The notes beneath the pieces are model-generated. The model did no database searches, was not told the origin of the DNA, and worked only from the letters and a program-made list of their open reading frames with translations. DNA of 64,000 nucleotides, taken from positions 558,001-622,000 of the forward strand of contig NZ_JAPEMI010000001.1 in assembly GCF_026342835.1 (NCBI RefSeq), read 5' to 3'. The translations under genes were made by a program, and so were the position numbers. Of this stretch, positions 34,121-43,553 are shown piece by piece. Each line of letters begins with the position of its first letter. The first letter of the stretch is position 1. The DNA is from Streptomyces sp. NBC_00154. Its GTDB lineage: Bacteria > Actinomycetota > Actinomycetes > Streptomycetales > Streptomycetaceae.

Positions 34121-35800
34121 CTACCGCCGCAACCGCCCCCGCCCCGCAGCCAGCACGGCACTGACCTCGGCGAGCCGCAGCGGCCGTGCCAGCGCCCCCA
34201 CCACCCCCAGAAGCACCATCACCCCCGCCGCCGCTGCCACCACGTCGCCGGAACCGTCGCATGCACGAGCCGCCCCGTACCCGAGCGCCCCCGCGGGCAC
34301 ACACGCCACCACCAGCCGCACATGCGCCCACAGTCCGGGCGACCGCCACAGTGGAGACCGCCGCTCACCGGATCCGCCCGACACCCTGCGATTCAGCACA
34401 TACGCGGTGACCGCGAACCCCGCGAACAACGCCACCGAGTACGCCGCGGCCATCCCCGTCACCGCCCACCGCGCGGGCAGCAACAGATACGCGACACCGG
34501 ACAGCCCCGCGTTGAACGCCGCGATCACCAGGTTCAGAAGGAACGGCGTACGGGTGTCGCCCATCGCGTAGAAACCCCGGGACAGCACGTACTGCCCGGA
34601 GAACGCAATCAGTCCCGGCGCGAATGCCGTCATCATCCCCGCCATCACCGTGATGTCGGCGGCGCCGGTACGTCCGTACCCGAACACGGCCCCCATCACC
34701 CACGGCGCGAGCGCGAACAGCGCACCCGCTGCGGGCACCACCACCGCGGCCGTCGTCCGCAGCGCGTACGAGACATCGCGACGCACCCCGGCCAGATCGC
34801 CGTCGGCCGCCGCCCGGCTCATCCGCGGCATCAGCGCGGTGACGAGCGAGACTGTCACGATGCCCTGCGGCACCACCCACAGCTGGTAGGCGTAGCTGTA
34901 CGCGGTATAGCCCGCGCCGCCCACCACGCCCTGCTCCACGGCGTGCTGCCCGGTGAGGGTGGAGAGCCGCGTCACCACCCAGTAGGCGACCTGGTTCGTC
35001 AGTACCAGCATCACGAGCCAGCCGGCCGATCGCAGCGGCCGGGTGAGGCCGCTCCCCCGCCAGTCGAACCGGGGCCGCCAGCGAAACTTCGCGGCCCGCA
35101 GGGCGGGCACCAGGGCCAGCGTCTGCACGGCGATCCCGGCCGTCGTCCCCCACCCCAGCAACTGGGCATGCGCGGGGGTCAGCGTGCCGTCGGAGCCTGC
35201 CGCGACGCCCAGATACAGTCCGAACACGGCAATGATCACAAGGTTGTTGAGGACCGGTGTCCACATCATCGCGCCGAACCGGTCGCGGGCGTTCAGTACT
35301 TGACCGAGGAGCGTGAACAGCCCGTAGAAGAGGATCTGCGGCAGGCAGTAACGGGCCAGCGCGATCGTGAGCTCCGCCCGCTCGCCCGAGTAGGGGGTGT
35401 AGACAGCGACGATCAGCGGGGCGCCGGCGACAGCGAGCCCGGTGAGGGCGACGAGGCCGACCGCACAGGCGGTGAGCAGTCGGTCGGTGTACGCGGCGCC
35501 TCCGTCGGCGTGTTCCTTGGCGGCCCGCACCAGTTCCGGGACAAACACCGCGTTGAGGGCCCCGCCGATGAGAAGCATGTAGAGGATGTTGGGGACGGTG
35601 TTGGCGACCGTGTACCCGTCGGCCTGGAGTCCGGTGCCGAGCGCGGCGACGACGACCGCCGAGCGTATGAACCCGGTGGCGCGCGAGACGACCGAGCCGG
35701 CTGCCATGACGGCGCCGCTGCGCAGCACCGGCCCCGACCTGTCCGTCGCTGTCCTCTGCTCGTCCTCTGCGACCTCTCCGGTCGCCTCGGTGGCGGTCAC
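34121..35800 (-). CDS. murJ: MurJ-family lipid II flippase / MviN-like protein
   Basis: A 559-residue membrane protein with about 14 hydrophobic helices and the MurJ/MviN motifs: SRATGFIRSAVVVAALGTG, NTVPNILYMLLIGGALNAVF and VLSRGFYAMGDTRTPFLLNL. MurJ moves lipid II across the membrane for peptidoglycan synthesis. It lacks the long cytoplasmic pseudokinase C-terminus of mycobacterial MviN. GTG 35800 overlaps the stop of the upstream FemX-like gene (GTGA). The tight coupling suggests the two act on the same lipid II pool. It may be an additional copy, since actinomycetes usually have one near the chromosome origin. Confidence 0.92.
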   Translation of the reverse strand: MTATEATGEVAEDEQRTATDRSGPVLRSGAVMAAGSVVSRATGFIRSAVVVAALGTGLQADGYTVANTVPNILYMLLIGGALNAVFVPELVRAAKEHADGGAAYTDRLLTACAVGLVALTGLAVAGAPLIVAVYTPYSGERAELTIALARYCLPQILFYGLFTLLGQVLNARDRFGAMMWTPVLNNLVIIAVFGLYLGVAAGSDGTLTPAHAQLLGWGTTAGIAVQTLALVPALRAAKFRWRPRFDWRGSGLTRPLRSAGWLVMLVLTNQVAYWVVTRLSTLTGQHAVEQGVVGGAGYTAYSYAYQLWVVPQGIVTVSLVTALMPRMSRAAADGDLAGVRRDVSYALRTTAAVVVPAAGALFALAPWVMGAVFGYGRTGAADITVMAGMMTAFAPGLIAFSGQYVLSRGFYAMGDTRTPFLLNLVIAAFNAGLSGVAYLLLPARWAVTGMAAAYSVALFAGFAVTAYVLNRRVSGGSGERRSPLWRSPGLWAHVRLVVACVPAGALGYGAARACDGSGDVVAAAAGVMVLLGVVGALARPLRLAEVSAVLAAGRGRLRR

Positions 35801-36969
35801 CGGCGCGCCAAGTACGCCTGGAACGCGCGGTACAGCGTGTTGTTGGCGGCTCCGCCCACTGATGTCTCCCACTCTCCGAGGGTCTCGACGACCTGTCCGC
35901 CGGTGCCGAGCTTCCAGCGCAGCAGTCCGAAGGCGCGGTCGTCGGGGTCGAGGGTGGAGGCTACCCCGCGCATGTCGTACACCTCGGCGCCGAGAGCCAG
36001 CGCATCGAGCATCATCTGCCACTGGAGGGCGTTGCTGGGGCGGACCTCGCGGCGGTGGTCGGCGGACGCGCCCGTCTGGTACCAGACCCGCCGCCCGGTG
36101 CTGATCATGGTGTGTGCGGCAAGGATCTCGCCCTCGTGGACGGCGAGGTAGAGATGCATCCGGCCGGGCTGTTCGGCGTTGAGCACGGCGTACTGCCGCT
36201 GGTAGTAGGCGAGGGAGCGGCCGAGACGGAAGCCGTCCCGCTCCTCCGTGATCCGCAGCAGCCGGTGGAACTCGGGCAGTTCGGCCGCACCGCCGACGAC
36301 GATCCGGACACCGCACTTCTGGGCCTTGCGGACGTTGCGGCGCCACTCCTGGTTGAGCCCCGCCCACAGGTCGTCGGGGGTGCGTCCGGCGAGCGGCACC
36401 TGGAAGACATGGCGCGGCTGGGCGTCGGCGTCGTTCCCGGCGTCGCCGTCCCCGCCGCACCGGTGCCAGCCGCGTGCCCGGAGCCGTTCGGCGACGGCGG
36501 TGCCGAGCGGGTCCACCTCGGTCGCCAGGACGTCCCCGACCTTCCGACGGGGCCCGGTGGCCGCCTTGAGCCGGGCGGTGTCCCAGCGGCGGTAGGCCGG
36601 TGACGGGCCGATCCGTACGGCGAAGGCACCGGCCTTCCGCAGATGCGCCATCAATGGCAGCAGCCAGCGGTCGATTTCGGGATCGGCCCAATCGGCCACC
36701 GGTCCTTCCGGCAGATAGGCAAAGTATTTCCGGGTACCGGGGAATTGCCGGTAGAGCACGAGAGCACTGCCGTCCAATTCACCGCTGCCGCCGTGCCATC
36801 CGACCATTTCCGACTTCCATTGATCCTTCACCTCGGCCCAGGACGGATACTGCAGAAAGCTCGCCCCGGCGCGCGCGGTCACACATGCCCGGTGCTCGGC
36901 AGCGGTGAGACTGCGTATCCGTAGCCCCTGTTCACCTCTGCGGTCACCGGTCGCGAGCAGCGCTGACAT
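35797..36969 (-). CDS. FemX/FemAB-like peptidoglycan bridge aminoacyltransferase
   Basis: A 390-residue protein of the FemAB family, built of two GNAT-like domains. Recognisable are SFLQYPSWAEVKDQWKSEMV near the N-terminus, KYFAYLPEGPVADW, GLNQEWRRNVRKAQKCGVRI, and the acetyltransferase-like second domain (ILAAHTMISTGRRVWYQTGA, SNALQWQMMLDALALGAEVY). Streptomyces peptidoglycan has a single Gly bridge attached to lipid II by FemX, which fits this gene. ATG 36969 follows GGGAGGG. The downstream murJ gene overlaps its stop by 4 bases. Confidence 0.9.
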   Translation of the reverse strand: MSALLATGDRRGEQGLRIRSLTAAEHRACVTARAGASFLQYPSWAEVKDQWKSEMVGWHGGSGELDGSALVLYRQFPGTRKYFAYLPEGPVADWADPEIDRWLLPLMAHLRKAGAFAVRIGPSPAYRRWDTARLKAATGPRRKVGDVLATEVDPLGTAVAERLRARGWHRCGGDGDAGNDADAQPRHVFQVPLAGRTPDDLWAGLNQEWRRNVRKAQKCGVRIVVGGAAELPEFHRLLRITEERDGFRLGRSLAYYQRQYAVLNAEQPGRMHLYLAVHEGEILAAHTMISTGRRVWYQTGASADHRREVRPSNALQWQMMLDALALGAEVYDMRGVASTLDPDDRAFGLLRWKLGTGGQVVETLGEWETSVGGAANNTLYRAFQAYLARR

Positions 36970-37181
36970 GTCCGTGGCCCTCCCCTGGTCCCTCCCGGCC
37001 GACGGCTCGGCGGGGCTGTAAAGGATGTTCACAGCGGCCCATGACGGGTCCGCGCGGCGAATGTGACCGGACGATGACCGTTGTGCTGCGTTCCTTGTCA
37101 TACAAGGGAGTCCATGGTTTTCCCGGTATTTGCGGAACCTATGGTCGAGTACATGCCTCTCCACCGATGAGAAGCACTGCC

Positions 37182-38420
37182 ATGGAGGTTTTTCCGTTGA
37201 TCTCTGTATGCCGGCGCATACGCCGCACCACCTCGCTCGCCCGCCCGGCCCGGCTGACTCTGATCGCAGGTACGGCGGTGCTCGGCGCCGCCCTCACCGC
37301 CTGCTCGGGCGCCGCCGCATCGGACTCGGGTTCCGGGTCCGGTGATGATGCCGGGCCCGCCAGGACTCCGGACACCAGGATCACGGTGAACCTCCAGGGC
37401 ACGAAGGCCGCCGCGGGCAAGCCGGTGACGGTGACGCTGGCCGACGGGAAGCTGAAGACCGTGAAGGTGACCGCCGCCGAGGGTGACGCGCTCACCGGCC
37501 GGATATCCGGCGACGGCCGGACCTGGACGTCGGACCGGGTCGCCGCACCCGGTACCGAGTACAGCGTCGAGGCCACGGACACCGGAGGCGGCACCGACCA
37601 CGCGGGGTTCTCGACCGTCGACGCCGACAAGGTCAACAAGCTGACGCTCGCCCCCGGCAAGAACACCACGGTCGGCATCGCCCAGCCGCTGTCGATCGTC
37701 TTCGACAACCCGGTGAAGGACAAGGCCGCGGTCGAGCGGGGGCTGAAGGTCAGCACGTCGAACACCACCGAGGGGTCCTGGGGCTGGCTGCAGGACTACT
37801 CCGGCAAGGACAGGATCGACTGGCGGCCCAAGGAGTACTGGAAGTCCGGTACGCGCGTCACGCTCGACGCCGATCTGAACGGCATCGACTCGGGCCCGGC
37901 CGGCGGCTGGTTCGTGCGTGACTACGCGACGACATTCACGATCGGCCGCAACCAGGTGGTCAAGGTCGACCTCGACCGGCACCGGCTGGCGTTGCACCGG
38001 GACGGAAAGACGGTCATGGACGTGCCCATGTCGGCGGGCACCCCGGGCGGGGACAGGGCGTCCTGGCGGGGCACGGCCGTACTGATGGCGAAGGAGGGCA
38101 CGATCAACATGCGCTCCGAGACGGTAGGCCTGGGCGACGCGTACGACAAGATGGTCGACTCTTCGATGCGGCTGACCTGGTCGGGGATGTACGCCCATGC
38201 CGCGCCGTGGAACGCCGCGTATTTCGGGGTCGCCAACCACAGTTCCGGCTGCGTGGGGATGAGCGACGCGAACGCCGCGGAGCTGTACCAGAAGGCGCAG
38301 GTCGGCGACCCGTTCGAGATCACCGGCGCGGACGCCAAGGGCACGGTCGCGGAGGGCAACGGCTACGGGGCGTGGAATGTGTCCTGGTCCGACTGGCAGG
38401 CGAAGAGCGCTCTCGACTGA
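37182..38420 (+). CDS. L,D-transpeptidase lipoprotein (YkuD)
   Basis: A 412-residue lipoprotein. The signal peptide ends with the lipobox L-T-A-C near residue 41, followed by a Ser/Gly-rich linker. Two Ig-like domains (about residues 60-250) precede the YkuD catalytic domain, with the signature H-S-S-G-C-V-G-M carrying the nucleophile Cys and FGVANH with the second His. It forms 3-3 cross-links in peptidoglycan and attaches outside the membrane. ATG 37182 is taken as start, but GGAGG at 37184-37188 is ideally placed for a TTG start at 37197. It is divergent from the femX-murJ unit. Confidence 0.9.
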   Translation: MEVFPLISVCRRIRRTTSLARPARLTLIAGTAVLGAALTACSGAAASDSGSGSGDDAGPARTPDTRITVNLQGTKAAAGKPVTVTLADGKLKTVKVTAAEGDALTGRISGDGRTWTSDRVAAPGTEYSVEATDTGGGTDHAGFSTVDADKVNKLTLAPGKNTTVGIAQPLSIVFDNPVKDKAAVERGLKVSTSNTTEGSWGWLQDYSGKDRIDWRPKEYWKSGTRVTLDADLNGIDSGPAGGWFVRDYATTFTIGRNQVVKVDLDRHRLALHRDGKTVMDVPMSAGTPGGDRASWRGTAVLMAKEGTINMRSETVGLGDAYDKMVDSSMRLTWSGMYAHAAPWNAAYFGVANHSSGCVGMSDANAAELYQKAQVGDPFEITGADAKGTVAEGNGYGAWNVSWSDWQAKSALD

Positions 38421-38580
38421 TCCGCGAGTCCGCGACAGCTCCGACGCCCCGACCTCGCGTCACCGCTGACACCACGTCCAACAATCGTTACGCTCACGAA
38501 ACTCACCAGGGAGTTACCAACGGTAAATGGCCAGGGTTACCGTCGGGTCACTTTGCACTGACACGCGTGAGGAGTGACCC

Positions 38581-40176
38581 GTGGGACGTCCGTACCCGGC
38601 TCTGCGCACCACCGCATCCATCGGAACCGCCGCCGTCCTGATCGCCGGAGCCGCCCTCGGCGCGGCTCCGGCGGCCGTCGCCCAGCCCCTCGTCGCACCC
38701 GCGGCGGCGTCGGCCCCGAGCCTGAAGTTCTACGACATCCCCGGCTCCGGCGGGATCACGCTCAAGGGCAATGTCTTCACACCCGCCGGTGCGGAGCCGG
38801 GCGACAAACACCCGCTGATCGTGCTGCCCTCCAGCTGGGCGACGCCGCAGATCGAGTATCTCGCCCAGGCACAGCAGCTGGCCGACTCCGGCTATGTGGT
38901 GGTCAGTTACACCTCACGCGGCTTCTGGCTCTCCGGCGGAAGGATCGAGGTCGCAGGGCCGCCGGACATCGCCGATGTCTCCGCCGTCATCGACTGGGCC
39001 CTCGCCCACACCCCCGCCGACCCGCAGCGCATCGGCATGGGCGGCGTGTCGTACGGAGCGGGCATCAGCCTGCTCGCGGCCGGCCACGACAAGCGGATCA
39101 AGGCCGTGGTCGCGCTGAGCGGTTGGGCCGACCTCATCGACTCCATCTACAGCGGCCGCACCCAGCACCTCCAGGCCGCCGCACTGCTCGGTGGGGCCGG
39201 CCTGCTCACCGGCCGCCCGAGCGACGAACTGAACACGACGCTGGCCGACTTCCTCGGGTCCAACCTGGCCAAGGAGCCGGACATGATCGCCTGGGGGAAG
39301 AAGCGCTCCCCCGCCACGTATCTGGACGAGATCAACGCCAACGGCGCCGCCGTCATGATGGGCAACGCGTGGGGCGACACCATCTTCCCGCCCAACCAGT
39401 ACGCCTCGTTCTACGAGAAGCTCAGCGTCCCCAAGCGCCTGGAGTTCCGCCCCGGCGACCACGCCACCGCCGAGGCCACCGGTCTGCTCGGCCTGCCCAA
39501 CGACACCTGGACCGACGCACACCGCTGGTTCGACCGCTACCTCAAGGACGTACGCAACGGCATCGACCAGGAACAGCCGGTCCAGCTCAAGTCCCGTACG
39601 GACAGCGGCTACGAGGGCTACCCGGACTGGAAGTCGGTCGGCGCCGACCGGAAGCGGATCGCGCTGAGCGGTACGAAGAAGATCTACGCGAACGTCGACT
39701 CGGGAGCCGACGGCGGCATCGTGATGCTGTCGAACGCCCTCGACCAGTTCGTGAAGCTGCCTCCGGTCGCCTCGATCCCCCTGCTGCCGCGCGCCTTCGC
39801 GGGTGTCTGGCAGTCCGAGCGGTACGGCTCCGCACAGCACATCCGCGGCACGGCGAAGCTCCACACCACGGTGACCAGCAACAAGGAGAGCGGCACCCTC
39901 GTCGCCTATCTCTACGACGAGGGGCCGCTCGGCCTCGGCAAGCTGGTCAGTAACGCCCCCTATACCTTCCACGGACAGACGCCGGGGCGGCCGTTCGGCG
40001 TGGACCTGGAGCTGTTCTCCACGGCCTACGACCTTCCGGCCGGTCACCGACTCGCCCTGGTCGTCGACACGGTCGACCCGCTCTATATCGAGCACAACCC
40101 GGCCGGTTCACAGCTGACCTTCTCCTCACCGGACACGGACCCCTCGTACCTGTCCGTTCCGTTGCGCGAGAAGTGA
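38581..40176 (+). CDS. Secreted S15 (X-Pro dipeptidyl-peptidase-like) hydrolase
   Basis: A 531-residue exported alpha/beta hydrolase. The signal peptide ends near A-V-A-Q at residue 35. Catalytic residues are the Ser in GMGGVSYGAGISL (G-x-S-x-G), the Asp in AWGDTIFPPNQ and the His in FRPGDHATAE. The C-terminal 150 residues (about 380-531) form the jelly-roll X-Pro/CocE-type domain (GTLVAYLYDEGPLGLGKLVS, LPAGHRLALVVDTVDPLY). Substrates could be Pro-containing peptides or esters. It starts at GTG 38581 after GTGAGGAG. It is monocistronic with a strong hairpin at its end. Confidence 0.9.
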   Translation: MGRPYPALRTTASIGTAAVLIAGAALGAAPAAVAQPLVAPAAASAPSLKFYDIPGSGGITLKGNVFTPAGAEPGDKHPLIVLPSSWATPQIEYLAQAQQLADSGYVVVSYTSRGFWLSGGRIEVAGPPDIADVSAVIDWALAHTPADPQRIGMGGVSYGAGISLLAAGHDKRIKAVVALSGWADLIDSIYSGRTQHLQAAALLGGAGLLTGRPSDELNTTLADFLGSNLAKEPDMIAWGKKRSPATYLDEINANGAAVMMGNAWGDTIFPPNQYASFYEKLSVPKRLEFRPGDHATAEATGLLGLPNDTWTDAHRWFDRYLKDVRNGIDQEQPVQLKSRTDSGYEGYPDWKSVGADRKRIALSGTKKIYANVDSGADGGIVMLSNALDQFVKLPPVASIPLLPRAFAGVWQSERYGSAQHIRGTAKLHTTVTSNKESGTLVAYLYDEGPLGLGKLVSNAPYTFHGQTPGRPFGVDLELFSTAYDLPAGHRLALVVDTVDPLYIEHNPAGSQLTFSSPDTDPSYLSVPLREK

Positions 40177-40182
40177 TCACCG

Positions 40183-40256
40183 GCTGCTGCCGGGCGGGCA
40201 CCGCTCCTCCAGACCGCTGTACGGCCGGTCTGGGCTACTGCGCTCCCGGCAGCAGC
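40183..40256. terminator. Nested hairpin between the S15 hydrolase gene and gluD
   Basis: GCTGCTGCCGGG (40183-40194) pairs perfectly with CCCGGCAGCAGC (40245-40256). An inner hairpin CCAGACCG/CGGTCTGG lies at 40209-40233. The right arm overlaps the last codons of gluD. It probably acts as a bidirectional terminator for the two convergent units. Confidence 0.7.
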
Positions 40257-41104
40257 GTTTCTGGTTCGGCCGGTGCGACTTCCACGGCCTTCGTCTTCGG
40301 GTTGCGCCGCTCCCGCTTGGCCACCCAGTTGGCGAACCAGGAGAGCAGCATGCACATCCCGATGTAGATCGGCGAGATCACCATCACCACGGGGATGAAG
40401 GGAAGATCGTAGTCGAGGTTGGACGCGATGAGTTTGCCGGCGTGGAGGAATTCCTCGTACGTGATCAAGTACCCGAGCGAGGTGTCCTTCAGCGCCACCA
40501 CCAGCTGGCTGATGATGGCGGGCAGCATGGCGCGCACCGCCTGCGGAGCCAGCACGAAGGTCATGACCTGCGTCTTGCGCATGCCGAGGGCGTACGCGGC
40601 CTCGCGCTGGCCGCGGTCCACCGAGTTGATGCCGGTACGGAACACTTCGGCGAGCACCGAGCCGTTGTAGAGGGTCAGTCCGGCGACCAGTGCGGGCAGC
40701 GGCTGCACCTTCAGCGCCACGAAGATGAAGAAGATCATCACCAGCACGGGCATGGCCCGGAAGAACTCGACGACGAGCGTGGCGAGCCAGCGCACCGCCC
40801 GGTGTTCGGAGAGCCGCCCGACGGCCAGGACCGCCCCGAGTGCCAGCGAGAGCACCGCGGCGTACGCGAACGCCTTCAGCGTGTTGCCGAGCCCGCGCAG
40901 CAGCAGTTCCTGGATGCCCTTGTACTCGAAGGGTGACCACTTGGCGCTGGTGAACTGCTCGGTGGCGAAGAGCAGATAGATGATCCAGCCGACCAGGGCA
41001 AGGATCAGGACCGTGGAGACGATCCCGTACACCCTGTGGCGTTTGCGGGTGACCGGGCCCGGGATGTCGTACAGCGCGGTGGCTGCGGGGGCGTGGGTGG
41101 TCAT
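40235..41104 (-). CDS. gluD: Glutamate ABC transporter permease
   Basis: A 289-residue permease of the His/Glu/Gln (HEAA) type. After a hydrophilic N-terminus come about five membrane helices, with the EAA loop at EAAYALGMRKTQVMTFVLAP (E-A-A-x(3)-G-x(9)-I/V-x-L-P variant), which contacts GluA. Its start overlaps the gluC stop by 4 bases. It is the last gene of the gluABCD operon. A charged tail rich in Lys/Glu/Pro follows the last helix. Confidence 0.93.
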   Translation of the reverse strand: MTTHAPAATALYDIPGPVTRKRHRVYGIVSTVLILALVGWIIYLLFATEQFTSAKWSPFEYKGIQELLLRGLGNTLKAFAYAAVLSLALGAVLAVGRLSEHRAVRWLATLVVEFFRAMPVLVMIFFIFVALKVQPLPALVAGLTLYNGSVLAEVFRTGINSVDRGQREAAYALGMRKTQVMTFVLAPQAVRAMLPAIISQLVVALKDTSLGYLITYEEFLHAGKLIASNLDYDLPFIPVVMVISPIYIGMCMLLSWFANWVAKRERRNPKTKAVEVAPAEPETLLPGAQ

Positions 41105-41745
41105 CGGGCGACTCCCCAGCGCTTCTCCATCACATTGAAGAGCGCACTGATGGACAGGGTGATGATCAGGTAGCCGACGGCGATCCAGACGAAGGTCCAG
41201 ATGATGTTGTAGCCCAGCTCGTTGAGGGTCTTGTAGGTGCCGAGCAGCTCGGTGACGCTGAACGCCCCGGCGATCGCCGAGTTCTTGGCGAGGGCGATGA
41301 GCGTCGAGCCGACCGGCGGGATCACCGAGCGGAACGCCTGCGGCAGCACCACGGAGCCCAGCGTCTGTCCGAAGGTCATACCGAGGCTGCGGGCGGCCTC
41401 ACCCTGGCCCTGCGGGACGGTGTTGATGCCGGAGCGCAGCGCCTCGCAGATGAACGCGGAGGTGTAGCAGCCGAGCGCGAGGACCGCGAAGACCTTGAAC
41501 GGCAGGACCAGGCCGAAGCGCGGCAGGCCGAGGAGGACGGCGAAGAAGAGCAGGGTCAGCGGGGTGTTGCGCAGCACCATCACCCAGACGGTGCCGAACA
41601 CCCGGAGCGAGCCGACGGGCGCCACCCGGAACGAGGCCATCACGAAGCCGAGCACCAGCGCCAGGATCGAGGCGAAGACGGTGAGTTCGAGGGTGCCGAG
41701 GAAGCCTTCGGCGTAGGTCGAGAAGTTCTCTGTCAGTACGTCCAT
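41101..41745 (-). CDS. gluC: Glutamate ABC transporter permease
   Basis: A 214-residue permease of the same HEAA type, with about five membrane helices. The EAA loop is GEAARSLGMTFGQTLGSVVL with the final Pro next. VWVMVLRNTPLTLLFF is the conserved R-N-T-P segment of amino-acid permeases. ATG 41745 lies 17 bp after the gluB stop. It pairs with GluD to form the membrane channel. Confidence 0.93.
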   Translation of the reverse strand: MDVLTENFSTYAEGFLGTLELTVFASILALVLGFVMASFRVAPVGSLRVFGTVWVMVLRNTPLTLLFFAVLLGLPRFGLVLPFKVFAVLALGCYTSAFICEALRSGINTVPQGQGEAARSLGMTFGQTLGSVVLPQAFRSVIPPVGSTLIALAKNSAIAGAFSVTELLGTYKTLNELGYNIIWTFVWIAVGYLIITLSISALFNVMEKRWGVAR

Positions 41746-41761
41746 GGTGTGGCCCGTCCCC

Positions 41762-42673
41762 TCAGGTCGCCGGGTAGCGGTCGATGGGCGGCGGAGTCGG
41801 TGCGGGCACTCCGGACAGGCCGAGGGTGGCCTCGAACGCCTTCTTCCAGTTGCCGTTCTTCTCGTTGGCCTCAAGAGCGTCGTTGAGTGCGAACCGCAGC
41901 GCGTTGTCGCTGCGCGGTACCCCGATGCCGTACGGCTCCTCGGAGAACGGCTTGCCGACCACCTTCAGCTCATTGGGTGCCTTGGCGGCGAAGCCCAGCA
42001 GGATGGCGTCGTCGGTGGTGACGGCGTCGACCTGGTAGGTCAGCAGGTTGTCGACACAGATCGAGTACGTGTCGTAGGCGACCAGGATCGCCTTCGGGTA
42101 GTCGGCCGCGATCCGCTGGTACGGGGTCGAGCCGGCCGCCGAGCAGACCGTCCTACCGGCCAGGTCCTGCGGGCCGTTGATGTCGTGCTCGTCCGTACGG
42201 ACGAGCAGCGACTGCCCGGCCATGAAGTACGGCCCGGCGAAGCCGACGAGCTTCTTGCGCATCTCGTTGATGGTGTAGGTGCCGACGTAGTAGTCGATCT
42301 GGCCGTTCTGCAGCGCGGTCTCACGGTTGGCGGAGGCGATCGTCTTGAAGCGGATCGTCTTCGGGTCGAAACCGAGCGAGGCGGCCATCATCCTGGCGAT
42401 CTCGATGTCGAAGCCGGAGTAGACGCCGGTGGCCGGGTCCTTCTCGCCCAGGTACGGCTGGTCCTCCTTGGCCCCGACCCGGAGGTAGCCACGCTTCTTC
42501 GCCTTCGTCCAGGTTTTCGACTCGGGCAGCCGGAAGCTGGTGTCGACCTTGTACACGGGCAGCTGCGCGGGCTTCGGCCCCTTCACCGGAGGGCTGCCTT
42601 CCTTGCCGCAGCCGACTGCAAGGACGGCCAGCAGGAGCCCCGCACAGGCGGCCAGCACTTTTCTCGTACGCAA
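41762..42673 (-). CDS. gluB: Glutamate-binding lipoprotein
   Basis: A 303-residue substrate-binding protein. The signal peptide ends in the lipobox L-A-V-G-C at about residue 22. The SBP_bac_3 fold shows TKAKKRGYLRVGAKEDQPYL at its start, YSGFDIEIARMMAASLG and NGQIDYYVGTYTINEMRK, all typical for polar amino-acid binding proteins. It starts at TTG 42673 behind GGGAGG, with no better ATG or GTG in frame. It delivers glutamate to the GluCD channel. Confidence 0.92.
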   Translation of the reverse strand: MRTRKVLAACAGLLLAVLAVGCGKEGSPPVKGPKPAQLPVYKVDTSFRLPESKTWTKAKKRGYLRVGAKEDQPYLGEKDPATGVYSGFDIEIARMMAASLGFDPKTIRFKTIASANRETALQNGQIDYYVGTYTINEMRKKLVGFAGPYFMAGQSLLVRTDEHDINGPQDLAGRTVCSAAGSTPYQRIAADYPKAILVAYDTYSICVDNLLTYQVDAVTTDDAILLGFAAKAPNELKVVGKPFSEEPYGIGVPRSDNALRFALNDALEANEKNGNWKKAFEATLGLSGVPAPTPPPIDRYPAT

Positions 42674-42687
42674 CTGGGGGCCTCCCG

Positions 42688-43431
42688 TCAGTGCTTGAGG
42701 ATCTTGGACAGGAAGTCCTTGGCGCGCTCGCTCTCCGGGGCGGTGAAGAACGCCTCCGGGGTGCGGTCCTCGACGATGCGGCCGTCCGCCATGAAGACCA
42801 CGCGATTGGCAGCGGACCTGGCGAACCCCATCTCGTGCGTGACGACGACCATGGTCATGCCATCCCTGGCGAGCTGCTGCATGACCTCAAGCACCTCATT
42901 GATCATCTCCGGGTCGAGCGCCGAGGTCGGCTCGTCGAAGAGGAGTGCCTTGGGGTCCATGGCCAGGGCGCGAGCGATGGCCACCCGCTGCTGCTGGCCG
43001 CCGGAGAGCTGGGCGGGGTACTTGTCGGCCTGCGAGGCGAGCCCGACCCGCTCCAGGAGCTCCCGGGACCGCGCGTCGCATTCGTCCTTCTTGCGTTTGC
43101 GGACCTTGAGCTGGGCGAGCGAGACATTGGCGAGCACGGTCTTGTGCGCGAACAGATTGAACGACTGGAAGACCATGCCGACTTCGGCGCGCAACTGCGC
43201 GAGCCCCTTCCCCTCCTCCGGGAGGGGTCTGCCGTCGATCGCGATATGACCCGACTCGATCGTCTCGAGCCTGTTGATGGTCCGGCAGAGCGTTGACTTG
43301 CCGGAGCCGGAGGGGCCGATGACCACCACCACCTCCCCGCGGCCGACGGTGAGATTGATGTCCTGCAGTACGTGCAACGCCCCGTAGTACTTATTGACGT
43401 CCCGCAGCTCGATCAACGGATCGACGGCCAT
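42688..43431 (-). CDS. gluA: Glutamate ABC transporter ATP-binding protein
   Basis: A 247-residue ATPase. Walker A is [12 protein letters not shown], the signature is [15 protein letters not shown], Walker B is [14 protein letters not shown], and the switch His is in [11 protein letters not shown]. It is 1:1 in length and style with GlnQ/GluA. It is the first gene of the operon. The AT-rich 120-bp region upstream (43432-43553), with GGCATAAGGCGTTTTATTTG, presumably holds the promoter. Confidence 0.95.
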   Translation of the reverse strand: MAVDPLIELRDVNKYYGALHVLQDINLTVGRGEVVVVIGPSGSGKSTLCRTINRLETIESGHIAIDGRPLPEEGKGLAQLRAEVGMVFQSFNLFAHKTVLANVSLAQLKVRKRKKDECDARSRELLERVGLASQADKYPAQLSGGQQQRVAIARALAMDPKALLFDEPTSALDPEMINEVLEVMQQLARDGMTMVVVTHEMGFARSAANRVVFMADGRIVEDRTPEAFFTAPESERAKDFLSKILKH

Positions 43432-43553
43432 ACGCTGCCCTACCCACTTATCGCTGTGTCGAGTTCAGCGCAAACTATCCATCCCGATAAGGGACTTCGC
43501 ACCCGACACGCATAAATGGGGCATAAGGCGTTTTATTTGGTTTTGGTGATGGA
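43432..43553 (-). promoter_or_regulatory. Upstream region of gluABCD
   Basis: A 122-bp spacer, AT-rich for this genome (CATAAATGGGGCATAAGG, GTTTTATTTGGTTTTG). It lies upstream of gluA and downstream of the DUF6278 gene, all leftward. It is the only place for the gluABCD promoter. No clear palindrome was found. Confidence 0.5.

Noticed and set aside
33464..36151. Plus-strand open frame of 895 codons
   Set aside because: It is antisense to the response regulator, murJ and femX genes. It is His/Arg/Pro-rich with no domain, while the opposite strand has clear families.
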